Source of the DNA: Syncephalis plumigaleata
Lineage: Eukaryota > Zoopagomycota > Zoopagomycetes > Zoopagales > Piptocephalidaceae
Assembly: GCA_025201365.1 (NCBI GenBank)
Contig: JAIXMF010000007.1
Coordinates: 372,001 to 436,000 of the forward strand
Reading direction: 5' to 3'
DNA: 64,000 nt
A program made the position numbers and the translations under genes. The notes beneath the pieces are model-generated. The model had not been told where the DNA came from. It ran no database searches and worked only from the letters and a program-made list of their open reading frames with translations. This document shows positions 1 to 11,163 of the stretch, piece after piece (the stretch's first letter is position 1; each line of letters begins with the position of its first letter).

Positions 1-211
1 GCTATTATTATTTTTCTTTTGCCTTATTATTATTATTACATTTGATTTCTGTTTTATTTCCGTAACATTCCTACTTTATAGTGCCTGTGTAATCGATGAT
101 GTATCATTTATGTCACATTCACTAATTCATTCATTTTCTCTCTTTTTCTTTACTACAAATGAGTAAATAAATAAATAGTAGATAAATTAATTAAATAGTT
201 TATTATTATTA

Positions 212-2750
212 TTAAGTAGATGCCCTTTCAGCATCTTCCAAGATGCCTGCAATGTTTAATTGCATACGTGGATGTATATCATCTTCATCTTCATCATTTT
301 GCATATTATCAATAGCAGCAGCAGTAGTAGTAGTAGTAGTAGCACCTTCATCTTCATCTCCCATGAATGATGCATGATCATACGTTAAATGTGCTGCACC
401 TCTTGACTTGTGTCCATGCAATGGTGTATCCATTGTATTATAACGTGAACCTAAACCATAAGCCTGTCGAGCTGGTGTTTCCTTGAGCCATCTAGTAAAG
501 TGTTAGCATAGGAACAATCATTAGTATTCATACAGATCAAATCTAATCAACTTACTGTGGTGTTTCAGGTAGAATATCCAGCATACGCTGTGTTTCTATA
601 TGTCGTTTCTCCTCCTCGAACATATGACGTTCACGCTATTATCGATGAATTAACATTAGCGTATTATATCATTTTATTTCTAATCATGTTCCACTACTTA
701 CTAGTAATTGTTCACGCTCTAATCCTAATTTCACAGCTGCCTCCGTGAATGCTTCTCTCTCGGCGTTCAACTCTTCTTGTTGCTGTTTAAGTCGATGATA
801 CCGTTCTTCCATTTCTGTTTCTGTAATATCATGTCTAAATAGTAATCAATTCATTCATTAATGAGTAATATAGATTAGTAATCATTATTCACTTCTTACA
901 TTGTGTTATCAGCAACGACAACACTACGCTGATCACCAATCATATCGGTGATAATGCTAGATCCATCAATTTCTCTTGTTCCTTAATGACATACGAATAC
1001 TCATCTAACAAGTAGAGTATACATGTGTGTTATTAATCGATATCTCATTCTAATCATTATCATTATAATAAGAAACTAGACTATACCTAATTGTTCACGT
1101 AATGTTTGTATTTGTTGATCCTTCTCCTGCAACTCTTGCTCCTTAGTAGCTAGCACCTCAGCATCAATGGGTGCCAATGCCTGCGAGGTCATTGATTCCC
1201 ATTGTTCACGTAGACGAGTCACCATACTACGCACTTCATCCACAATAGAAGTACCGAATATGGATGCGGGTAAATTACCAGGTGTACCTCTAGTAGGTGT
1301 CTCTGTCGTGGTTGTACCCTCTACTTTTAGATGATTATCATCTGTTACAATCTATGTCATAGCAAATAATAAGTTAATTGATTGATTGATTGATTGATTG
1401 ATTAGTTAGTTATACGTAATCTAGCATTACCATTGAGTTCTCCAATACATCCAAATCTGTCGTATCTTGTTGAGCAATCATTGATGGTGATGATGGTGCA
1501 TTAGCAACAGAAGATGACACTAATAACGAGGACACTTCATGATACAGCGTACGTAATGCATTGTGTAGTTGTTCATTCTCTTGAGTGAACTCTTTTTCAC
1601 GTTGTTGCATCGATTGTAATACACGCTTGTAGAATCTTCATTCTATTAATAATCAATCGTATTAATATAATATATATATATTGAATAATAGTAATAGTGT
1701 TACAACTTACATGACTACCATCCAGTAAGTTGTTTGTATCCGAAGAACGAGGTTTTGGTCGTTGTGTTTCACCAAGATGGTTAGCAATTTAATACCGACT
1801 TTATTCGATTTATTCCTATCCGTCATATACTTTTGTATTTTCTCCTTTAATCGACCCATATCCAGATCACGCTTTCTAACATCGAACTACATAGAATCAT
1901 ATTAATATATATTTATATACATCTATACATATATATATAATACTTACTGCATATTGTGATTTCGCTTGTTGTAATTGAATTTTAAATGTTCTTAATTCCT
2001 CCTTGCTGTATTTATGTTTCTCCACTTCTGTTCGATAATTGCTTTCCATGGTTCTAATAAAAGTAATAGTAAACAAGTATGGCATTAATTACATGTATTA
2101 ACATCATCATCATCATCATCATCATGATGCTTACTCTAAACGAACTCTCCATGTAGTTGCATCTCGTTCTGCTTGTTCCGCTAAATGTTTATATTTTGTC
2201 TAGTAATTGGAATAAGTCGATAGTCATAAAGATGTAATACCATACTGCTTACCAATGTTACAGATAATTGATCATTATCCATTCGTAATCTACGATAACT
2301 ATTCTCTAATTCATCATTCTGTTCCATTGTTCTCTATATACTCCATAATCAATATACATATATATAATGAATATATAGACAGAGTATCTATTACCTGATG
2401 ATCATGTGCCAAGTCATATATACTATGATTGATGCCTTCCCTATCATCGTGTAGCATAGAGAATTCATGTTGTTGTAACATATTCACCGGTGTTCTATTA
2501 GACGTGTCATAGCTACCACTATTATTGTTATTGTTGTTGTTGTTGTTGTTGCTTATTAGTACGACTAACTCAGTTATTGTATCGCGTAATTGCACACTAA
2601 TAAACTGCTTACTTGCCTCTGTACGGTATATCGACCAAGCGGGGTAGGCGTACTAGCTACTTCGTGCTCCGGTAATAGTTCCTCTCCTCTATACGGTGTA
2701 GAATTAACAAAATAGCCTTGTCCCCAGGCTGCGTCCCCATCATCTGACAT
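212..2750 (-). CDS. ADIP/SSX2IP-family coiled-coil protein (Msd1-like)
   Basis: Multi-exon gene. The start at 2750 opens MSDDGDAAWGQGYFVN; an upstream in-frame ATG at 2798 is less likely. Later exons encode a short segment with INHSIYDLAHDHQ, then long heptad-rich coiled coil (VEKHKYSKEELRTFKIQLQQ, AKSQYA) joined by splicing to VRKRDLDMGRLKEKIQKYM. The arrangement of an (I/V)xxxIYDL segment, a coiled coil, QYA and a (K/R)xRxxxxxxLKE(K/R) stretch is what I know of the ADIP domain (human SSX2IP, fission yeast Msd1). Those proteins anchor microtubule minus ends at centrosomes or spindle pole bodies. The C-terminal exon is acidic (DEDEDDIHPRMQLN). Polyasparagine and polythreonine tracts are present. 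The family call is pattern recognition, not a search; another coiled-coil centrosomal protein is the main alternative. Exon edges are approximate. Confidence 0.62.
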
Positions 2751-3047
2751 GTCTAATTGCTTTTCTCTCTTTATATATAAAAGACTTGCTAGTGTCAATA
2801 ACGACTGTTACAAGTGTGACAGTAGATTAAGAAAATATACGTTCAATAAAATGGTGTGTAAAAGAAAGGAAGCCATTCCATAAGTGTGCTATTATAATTT
2901 GACACCAATGGTCACCCTTTTCTTTCCTACAACTTCTATTACACTACTACTATCACTACTACTGTTACTACTAGTGTGTTCGTTCATTCGTGCCAGTACG
3001 GCATCGTTTTATTTGCCTGACTACTTATTACGGCCATATTACGAGCT
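2751..3047. promoter_or_regulatory. Divergent intergenic region
   Basis: About 300 bp separate the start of the ADIP-like gene (-) from the start of the BRPF-like gene (+), so it must hold both promoters. It contains pyrimidine-rich stretches and an ACTACTA microsatellite-like run near 2940-2975. I see no clear TATA box or known operator. Confidence 0.4.
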
Positions 3048-6000
3048 ATGACTGTAAGCACTATAAACACGGGTTATGAACGACCCAAGGGTCACTACAT
3101 TCGACATGTCGGTAGGTGTTGATCGTCTCATTATGAATTCACTATTTTAACGCGTATGTATGCATATATTGCTATTGCTATTGCTATTGCATAGAACTCA
3201 CTGAAACGGAACTCGATACACTTGTCGAGTATGAATGGACGAACAAGGTAAGACTGTATACAACAAGCATATATACACTGCTTCATGGTTGTCTCGTATA
3301 ATAGATAAGTTCTGGTTACAGGCATATAACCAGAATCGTCAAAAGGAGAAGCAGAAGGCAATCGACTATGATACATTGAATTTGTCATGGATCGACTAGA
3401 GAAGGAATGGTTCGAACTAGTGAGTATTGCATGCATTGACCGGTGAGACATTAAGCGATTAATCATAAAAGATACACGCTATTAGACGAAGGATATACCG
3501 AAGCAAGATCCCACTAATCCAGCTGCATTCACCGATGATCAACCTTGTCAGATATGTTTGGATTCTGAGTGTGACAATACAAATGCTATCGTATTCTGTG
3601 ACGGATGTAATTTGGCCGTACATCAAGGTAAAAGAGAAGGAGAGAGAAGGAGAGAGAGCTCATGAATAATATCAAGTATTAATGAGATAATGCTAGATTG
3701 TTATGGTATTCCATATATTCCAGAAGGACAATGGCTATGTCGTAAATGTATGCTATCTCCCGAGAAACCAGTAGTAAGTATTTCTGTATAAATAGACATA
3801 GTCATGTACTTTATTATGATCATTAACACAAACGATTAGTCATGTATCTTTTGTCCAAATGAAGGTGGTGCCTTTAAACAGACCACCACGAATAAATGGG
3901 CACATCTACTATGTGCACTATGGATTCCCGAAGTACAGATTGTGAATCCCGTTTATATGGAACCAATCGATGCCGTCGAGGATATACCACGAAGTCGATG
4001 GAAATTGGTGTGTGTATATATATACGTGCTTTAATTAGCAGTAATCGAGTGAATCTGATAGACTAATCATTTACCATGTGCACGTAGGTGTGCTCCATTT
4101 GCAAGATACGTAAAGGTGCCTGTATTCAATGTTGTCACAAGTTCTGTTTCACGGCATTCCACGTTACTTGTGCGCGTAAATCGAAATATTACATGAAGAT
4201 CAAAGACCTGCTTAATGTTGATGACATGCGTGTCTACTGTGCACGACACCGACCAGTAAGTGGTGTATACATCTTTGTCCATACCATGATTGTCTTACTA
4301 ATGCGTGGTCATTATAGCGTAATATGAAAGATCGTAATCGACATTTATCTAATGATCAGGATGAAGATGCAATGAATTCACCCGAAAACATGGCATCCAT
4401 TGATATGACAGCAGTATCTAATGGAGAAGAGATTAGTGATATAACAGAGGATAGCAATGGTAATAGCAATGGCAATCACAATGATGACTATATTGATGAA
4501 GATGAAGAAGATAGTAATGAGAGTAATGTCAAATCGATAGACAACAAAGATGATATGATCGATGAAGCAACAGCAATGGATATCGATAATGATAAAGTAA
4601 ACAATGATGAAATGGATACCTATTCCATTGTAGGAAAGAAACGTAAATCAAATGCCATATCCGAAGATGACGATGACAATGAAGAAGATAATGAAGATAA
4701 TGAAGATGACGATGATAGAACCAAGGCAGCACGCGCTCATAGTCATCACTTCCTTACACGAGCACCTATGGTACCGTATTACATTGCTCATAGAATACTA
4801 CAAGGATTGGGTACACAAGTGGGTCAGCGTAATCAGTTTGTCAGGCAAATGTGTAAATACTGGGCATTGAAACGTGAAATGCGTCGTGGTGCACCATTAC
4901 TGAAACGTCTACACTTGGAGGTAAGTAGTTGACTAGTATCCATTGGATTGTCACAGTAAAGATAATGTCAATATGATTATTTACACTATTCGTGCAATTT
5001 AGCCATGGACAGCGTATGCTAGTGCACAAACAGAATCTGATAAGGAGAAGGGCGAGAAATATGCGGTAAGTAAAAGTGACATATGTTATATAAATTATAG
5101 ATAACTAACAATATATATATATATAGTCATTGGTGTATTTACGAGCTGATTTGGAAAAGATTCGTTTATTAACAGAAATGATACGTCGTCGAGAACGGGA
5201 AAAGTTACGACTTGCTCAGTTACGCTGTCGTTACTTTGAATTGTAGCATTTCCACTTCAACTATTAATGCGACAAGTAATCGATAGGTGCAAAGGTGAGT
5301 ATACTCCTATGATGATGATTATTGATAGTGCCATTACTAAAAGATGACATTGATCATTAGACGTGATATACATAATATATTTGCAAATCCCGTCTCTATT
5401 GAAGATGTACCCGATTACTTGGATATTATCAAGGAACCGATGGATTTCAGTACTATTAGAAAGAAATTAGATTCATGCGCTTATCGTACATTAGATGAAT
5501 TCGAGGCAAGTATATAGGAATACAATAATGGATGAGAGAGTAAGCTATTCTAACTGAAGTAATCGTAGCATGATCTTGGATTGATCTACTCGAATGCGGT
5601 AATCTACAACAAACCCGTTACCTATTATTACAAATTAGCAAAGCGATTACAATATGCTACTACACCGTTATTACGTGAACTACGTGAACGAGTGGCTATT
5701 CTAGATATCGATAAAGTGGGCGATGTCATTGATCGATCCATTATAGATGATATCCTGACAACACCCGATGCAAGTGAACTTAACATTCAAAGGGATTCGA
5801 ATCAACACGACCATTAGAAGAGTTGAACGAATCACATAATACAAATACTAATGATAATGAAGATAACACAACCAAGACAGAGTCAGCATCATCTCATAAG
5901 GAGAATGTACAGCCATTAGGTAAGTGTAATGTTACTATAATGATAATGACATGATAATAATAACATAATAATATAGAACATCGCAAGAGTACACGTGAAA

Positions 6001-6744
6001 GTCGTCGAGTAAAGGAAGCGGCTATAGTGCAAGAGAATAGCATAACAGCAACAACAGCACCAACACGACATTCTCGTAGAATAAGTGCAGCATCTACATC
6101 AATGGATACTAATAAGAGAACATCAATATCAAATAAGAAATCGTCCAAACAAGCATCTAGTAGTTCATCACTAACACATGATACATCCCAGTCATCTCAA
6201 TCAGCTCAATCATTACGAAAACAAAGAATATCTAAAAGAGTGGCACTTTCATCAGGTGATATAGTATGGGCTAAGATGCCTGGATTTCCTTGGTTCCCAG
6301 CTGAGGTAATATATAATAATGTATACATTATTATTAGTATAGCTAATCATATCGTTATAGTTGGTACAACCATCGAAATCCATTCCTGATAGTGTTATGA
6401 ATTATCGTGAACCTAATAAAGATCGATTAGTATGCTTTTTCGATAAACATATGAAACAACGATCCTGGTAAGTTATTGTAATTATTAGTAGTATAATGAT
6501 ATACTAACATCTAGTATATTAACATATATGTGTATATAGGCAATGGTTAGCTACAAAAGACTTGCAACCATTAGGACGAGATGATACAATCGATTTACGC
6601 CATCTTAAATTGACCGATTATCGAAGAGACAAACGACGTATAAGATTATCGGTAAAAGCCGCGTATATTGCAGCTTGTGAAGCAATGACCGAAGAGAATG
6701 GTCAGCCTGTAGATCCACAACGTTTATTGTCACAATTAAAATAA
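3048..6744 (+). CDS. BRPF/Nto1-like histone-acetyltransferase scaffold (EPL-PHD-Zn-PHD-bromodomain-PWWP)
   Basis: Reader and scaffold subunit expected in a MYST acetyltransferase complex (NuA3-type, MOZ/MORF-type). Domains in order: N-terminal enhancer-of-polycomb-like motif ([20 protein letters not shown], then [11 protein letters not shown]); PHD1 ([32 protein letters not shown]) from about 3486; zinc knuckle ([14 protein letters not shown]); extended PHD2 ([27 protein letters not shown]) near 4088-4255; an acidic low-complexity linker; a bromodomain ([20 protein letters not shown], then NAVIYN with the acetyl-lysine Asn) near 5370-5660; and a C-terminal PWWP domain ([18 protein letters not shown]). 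Exon junctions at 3486, 3627/3697, 3773/3840, 4007/4088 and 4255/4318 keep frame. One intron after DEFE has a GC donor. Three points (near 3377, 5242 and 5785) need one extra base to keep the conserved frame, probably assembly indels. Yeast Nto1 lacks the bromodomain and PWWP; this copy keeps the animal-like set. Confidence 0.9.
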
Positions 6745-6838
6745 AACTAGTCATGATTCTGTACAATTTAACAACAACTTAATAATATGATAGTTTCAAA
6801 TGCTAACTGTCAATTTATAAACATTTGTATTCAATCAT

Positions 6839-6858
6839 CACACACACACACACACACA
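6839..6858. repeat. (CA)n microsatellite
   Basis: Ten CA units in the spacer between the BRPF-like gene and RACK1, followed by GAGT/GAAT-rich simple sequence to about 6940. The rest of the 6745-7050 spacer shows only a pyrimidine-rich leader (CTCTCTCAACACC) just before the RACK1 start. Confidence 0.9.
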
Positions 6859-7050
6859 AATTGACTGAGTGACAGATGTGTGGAGATTAACAAATGTGTG
6901 AGGGTGAATGAGTGAGTGAGTGAATGAGTGAATGAGTGAGAGCACGCGCCTCACACACTACTTGGTGGATCCCAGTCCGCACACCGACGTGTTGTTGCCT
7001 CCTCTTACGCAGACGGCTTCTATCAAGTGCCTCTCTCAACACCACACAGC

Positions 7051-8955
7051 ATGAATACTTTCATCCTTCGTGACACGCTCAAGGGTATGTATATACATCT
7101 ATACTACGCTAGATGATACAGGAATACAAAAGATAGATATATCTATATAATTAGTATGCGGATGGATAGATAAATGGATGGATGGATGGATGGATTGACT
7201 ATGATGATGATGATGATGATCGCGGTGTATATACATATTAGCAATCTACTTGGTATATTGTTAATGAGTATACGCTATTCTATTATTCATCTGTTAATGT
7301 ATCCATCCATCCATGTATATGTAGATATAATGTGATATAGATGGAGTATTATTCAATATGACTATACTTGAATATCCATATCCATAGATATATAGTGATA
7401 TCCATAGATATAGTGATATAATAATGGCGGGCTATTTATTAGACATTCTCTTAACGTGTAATAGCATACTAACCAACTGTATATTTATTATTATATATGT
7501 ATATAGGCCACAACGGCTGGGTCACAGCCATTGCCACCTCTGTGGACAAGCCTGACACTCTATTGTCGGCCTCTCGCGGTAAGTTGATTAAATTCGCGTT
7601 CTATTAACTTAATAGTAATAATATTGATATACATTATATAATTAGACAAGTCTGTTATGGTATGGACTATCACTCGTGGCGCTGAACGTTATGCCAAGCC
7701 AACCAAGGCATTGAAGGGGTAAGTAGTTGGATGCATTCTATGTAATATGTATGTATGTATATTTATTCATTTATTATAGTCACAACCACTTTGTTGAAGA
7801 TGTTGTTATCTCTTCTGATGGTCAATTGCTCTCTCCGCCTCATGGGACAAGACTCTACGTCTCTGGGATCTTAAGAGCGGTAGCACTACCCGTCGTTTCA
7901 TTGGTCACACCAAGGTAAATAGCAATAATGATACATATTACTATACATGTAATAGCAAGTGTATTAATGTTTATGTCGCTATTCTCTATAGGATGTCTTG
8001 TCTGTCTCCTTCTCGGCCGATAACCGTCAAATCGTCTCTGGTTCCCGCGACAAATCCATCAAGTTGTGGAACACTTTGGGCGAATGCAAGTTCGATATCC
8101 GTGAAAACGGTCACACCGAATGGGTTTCCTGCGTGCGATTCTCGCCAAATGCCGTCAACCCATTGATCGTTTCATGCGGTTGGGACAAGTATGTTAAGGT
8201 AGGATACTACTGCTACTATTATTACTATTATTACTGCTACGATAAGCAAAGGAGAAACAGAGGATCAAATGATGTTTACCGGTTGTATATATTCGCTACT
8301 TCAGATGGCTATAGAGATATAGTCTATGAGACAAACAACACCATTACCACTGATGATTCTTGTATATATATATATATACGCATTCTTCTGCTGTCACTAT
8401 CATTGTTTATGACAATATACTAATTATTACTCTTTATATGATATGTGTCATGTGTAGGTCTGGGAGCTCAGCAAGTGCCGTCTCCGCACCAACCATATCG
8501 GTCACACCGGTTACGTCAACACCGTTACCGTTTCTCCAGACGGTTCCCTATGCGCTTCCGGTGGCAAGGACGGTGTCACCATGTTGTGGGACTTGAACGA
8601 CTCTAAGCACCTATACAGCTTGGAAGCCGGTCGTGAAATCAACGCCTTGGTATTCAGCCCTAACCGCTACTGGTTGTGCGCTGCCACCGGCTCCACCATT
8701 AAGATCTGGGACTTGGAGAGCAAGTCGTTGGTAGATGAGCTCAAGGTTGAAGGTGTCATCACCTACAAGAACGATGAGGATAACTTGCTCAACTGCATTT
8801 CATTGGCCTGGTCCGCTGATGGTAGCGTTTTGTTCGCTGGTTACACCGACAACACCATTCGTGTCTGGCAATGTAAGTAGTCGTTGTAGTAGCTGTCATA
8901 AGATATTCATTTCTTGTTGATTAACAATTGCTATGATATAGTGGTCCACAACTAA
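7051..8955 (+). CDS. cpc2: RACK1/Cpc2, 40S-associated WD40 protein
   Basis: Seven-bladed beta propeller bound to the head of the 40S ribosomal subunit, acting as a translation and signalling scaffold. The start [20 protein letters not shown] is typical. Diagnostic blocks follow: [112 protein letters not shown] and the end TDNTIRVWQ. The last exon is tiny: a TAG acceptor at 8941 gives the ending LVHN and a stop at 8953-8955. Introns at 7085-7506 (422 bp) and about 8199-8457 are much longer than others here; the latter holds a snoRNA. Near 7827 one base appears missing, which garbles the blade-2 SASWDK block before the true frame resumes. In so conserved a gene this looks like an assembly error. 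Confidence 0.95.
8261..8360 (+). ncRNA. U24/snR24-like C/D box snoRNA in a RACK1 intron
   Basis: The intron between the YVKV and WELSK exons holds a C-box-like ATGATGT (8269-8275) and a D box CTGA (8350-8353). A 7-bp terminal stem pairs AGGATCA (8261-8267) with TGATTCT (8354-8360), with one G-U pair. A D'-like CAGA lies at 8302-8305, preceded by TATATTCGCTACTT. From memory, the yeast and human U24 D' guide is ATATTTGCTA(C/T)..., targeting the large-subunit rRNA segment AGTAGCAAATATTC; this one differs by one base. Yeast snR24 also lies in the intron of the RACK1 orthologue ASC1, and vertebrate RACK1 introns host other C/D snoRNAs. The second guide, above box D, does not obviously match the U24 partner site. 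Expected role: guiding 2'-O-methylation of 25S rRNA. Confidence 0.75.
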
Positions 8956-9247
8956 AGGTGTTATTTACAAGTCCATGCTGTGAACTGGCTGGCCCGCCTT
9001 TTTGCGTAAATAAAGACAATGAGGAGGATAGTCGATGTCATTTTCGCACTTTTATTCTCGATATTAGTACGTCTTTTGACATAAACATGTGTGTATATAG
9101 ATGTATACGTGTGTATATATGATTTAAAATGATTTAAATGGATATCAAAACAGATCAATGTATATTATTTATTGATAATATATAAAATTCTATCTTTCAT
9201 TCTCTACTAAGCTCTAGGTGTATCTGCACCAGTTGCTGATGGTGGCA

Positions 9248-9589
9248 TTACTTTGGTGCTGTTGACGCCATTCTTTGAAATACACCACTGTCCAACTGGT
9301 TTCCCTCTTGACTAAGCCAGAATAGAGCGGCGATAATGCCAAGCACAATGCAGACCTTAATAGCAAATGTAAACAGACTCAGCACCCAACGAACTGTATT
9401 CAACACTATGGCCATCAGAAGATAAATGAAACAGAACGCGACCACGTAGAATAGCCACTTGTTGTCGATGATCGGTACTTGGTCGAATACTACAGTTAAC
9501 GCGTCAGTTAGTGTAGGTAATTGAGGTAGTGTATTGTTGAGAATCTGTTCCACCACTGGTGGTAACGGTAATAGTTTGACTATATCCAT
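9248..9589 (-). CDS. Small two-helix membrane protein, Apq12-like
   Basis: 113 residues in one exon. Hydrophobic segments at about residues 45-64 (WLFYVVAFCFIYLLMAIVLN) and 70-92 (LSLFTFAIKVCIVLGIIAAL) form a hairpin, followed by a short polar tail. Fungal Apq12 (nuclear envelope and ER membrane homeostasis, nuclear pore assembly) has this size, this pair of adjacent helices and an arginine-containing loop between them (here NTVRWV). I did not find a decisive motif, so any small ER or nuclear-envelope hairpin protein remains possible. The spacer from 8956 to 9247 shows no gene. The spacer 9590-9894 holds only a short AT-rich stretch, the likely promoter of this gene and the 3' flank of the next. 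Confidence 0.45.
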   Translation of the reverse strand: MDIVKLLPLPPVVEQILNNTLPQLPTLTDALTVVFDQVPIIDNKWLFYVVAFCFIYLLMAIVLNTVRWVLSLFTFAIKVCIVLGIIAALFWLSQEGNQLDSGVFQRMASTAPK

Positions 9590-9894
9590 AGCAATAACAA
9601 TAATAGTAAGCCTAGACTAAGTTGTACAAGATGTAGCAATTAAACAAGTGGAATACGAATGACCGAGTGATGCTAACTAAAAAGCAGTAGCGGTGTAAAA
9701 GTAGAAAGAAAAGGGAAATAAACAATGCTGTGGATGTTAATGATGACGCAGATCCTATTAGCAAATATAGGAATTACACTATGAACAAGTAGACATGCGA
9801 TTATCATATACAGTAACTTTGATCTAGTCTTCACTGTTATAAGCAATATTATATACATTATGATAGATGATAGACTAATGGTTATTGTTATTAT

Positions 9895-11163
9895 TTAACT
9901 ATACGTAGAATTAAGGAATTGCAATAGTTCATCTCGATTCTGGTCTCGATTCTTGTCATCGATTGATTTGCGTACTTTTAACTTAATCTAATAGTAGTAA
10001 TGCTGGTAAATAATTGGAATTGCAATAGAATGCAAATCAACTTACCTTCTTGCCGGTAATTGCACTACGCGGTGCATCCATATCTGTATCACTTGAGCTC
10101 TAAATATAATGTGTACGCGATTACATGAGTTATTGTATTGAATACATGTATTTATGTATGTATATAATTTACCGGACTACTGGTTTTGGATCGTTTTGAT
10201 TTCTTCTATTATATATATATATATATATGCAATATAATATTGAGTAAATCTATAACGATTAGTTGCATGTCATCATTACTCACCGAGTGCTTGCGAGATT
10301 TACTACGTTTCTTTTCATGATGACGACGATGTTCACGTCGTTTACGACTCTTTGATCGTTTACGCGAGTCTACGTAGTTATTTAGTGGTTGCACATGTAT
10401 ATAGATAGATCAAGGGTAGAAATGACACTAACCATTACTGCTACTAGAACTAGTTGATGTATCACTTGTATAATCGGATTCTTCCTCTTCGTCTTCACTC
10501 GAATATTTGCTACTCTTCCGACTAGGCGATCTATGTCGTGATTTAACACGTCTCTTTTCCTCGTATGATTTATCGTCATGCTTTCTTCTTCTGCTAGATC
10601 GACTGGCACTATCTCTACTATGTGATCGATGAGATCGTGAAGATTGTCGATCATAATCATCTGTGATAGGAGAGCATCGTGGAATGACGTGTTTCAACGC
10701 GTATGTTTATTGCACAACCGTGCATCAGTAACAGGCCAGAGATAGTGTCGTTCCATTCGTTTAGTCATCGTTACCGCACCGTGGTGCAGTATACCAGCGT
10801 GATATTGGCAGCAAGCATCGAGGCAGCCAGTTGATAAAAGAGACATGTTAGCTACACTCTGGTGGACCACTAATACACCTATCAACTAGCCGGTATACTG
10901 ATAGCTGTCAAATACTACTTACCCGTGGTTTCGTTTGTTATGCGTGATTTACCACGAGAGTAAACGCGGGAGTGTCTGTCACTTGGACTGCGACTACGAG
11001 AATTCGATCGTTGACGTCGTCGATGTCGATCAGATCGTTCTGGCGAGCGTGAACGTGTTCGCCGTTCGTCGTGTCTTTTTTCGCGTTTATAACCACGCTC
11101 ATCACGGCGAACACTGGAGTGTGACTCGTCCGGTGAACGTGAACGACGTGAATGATTTGGCAT
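9895..11163 (-). CDS. RS-rich nuclear protein with SCI1-like C-terminus
   Basis: Starts MPNHSRRSRSPDESHSS at 11163. The first exon is almost entirely Arg/Ser with SRSPERSDRH and NSRSRSPSDRH blocks. After an intron of about 250 bp, exon 2 continues with DDYDRQSSRSHRSHSRDSAS and an acidic/Ser tract (SSEDEEEESDYTSDTSTSSS). Short exons then give KKRSKSRKHS and SSSDTDMDAP, and finally RSAITGKK / IKLKVRKSIDDKNRDQNRDE / LLQFLNSTYS. The (S)AITGKKIK(M/L)K...NR..LL.FLN signature is what I recall from plant SCI1 (style cell-cycle inhibitor 1) and NKAPD1-like proteins, nuclear proteins with RS domains. Likely a splicing- or cyclin-dependent-kinase-linked protein; the molecular function is unknown. The 10694-10885 segment is intronic. 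Confidence 0.5.

Noticed and set aside
7085-7506. Possible snoRNA in the first, 422-bp RACK1 intron
   Set aside because: It has ATGATGATG runs that mimic a C box, but I found no CTGA D box and no terminal stem.
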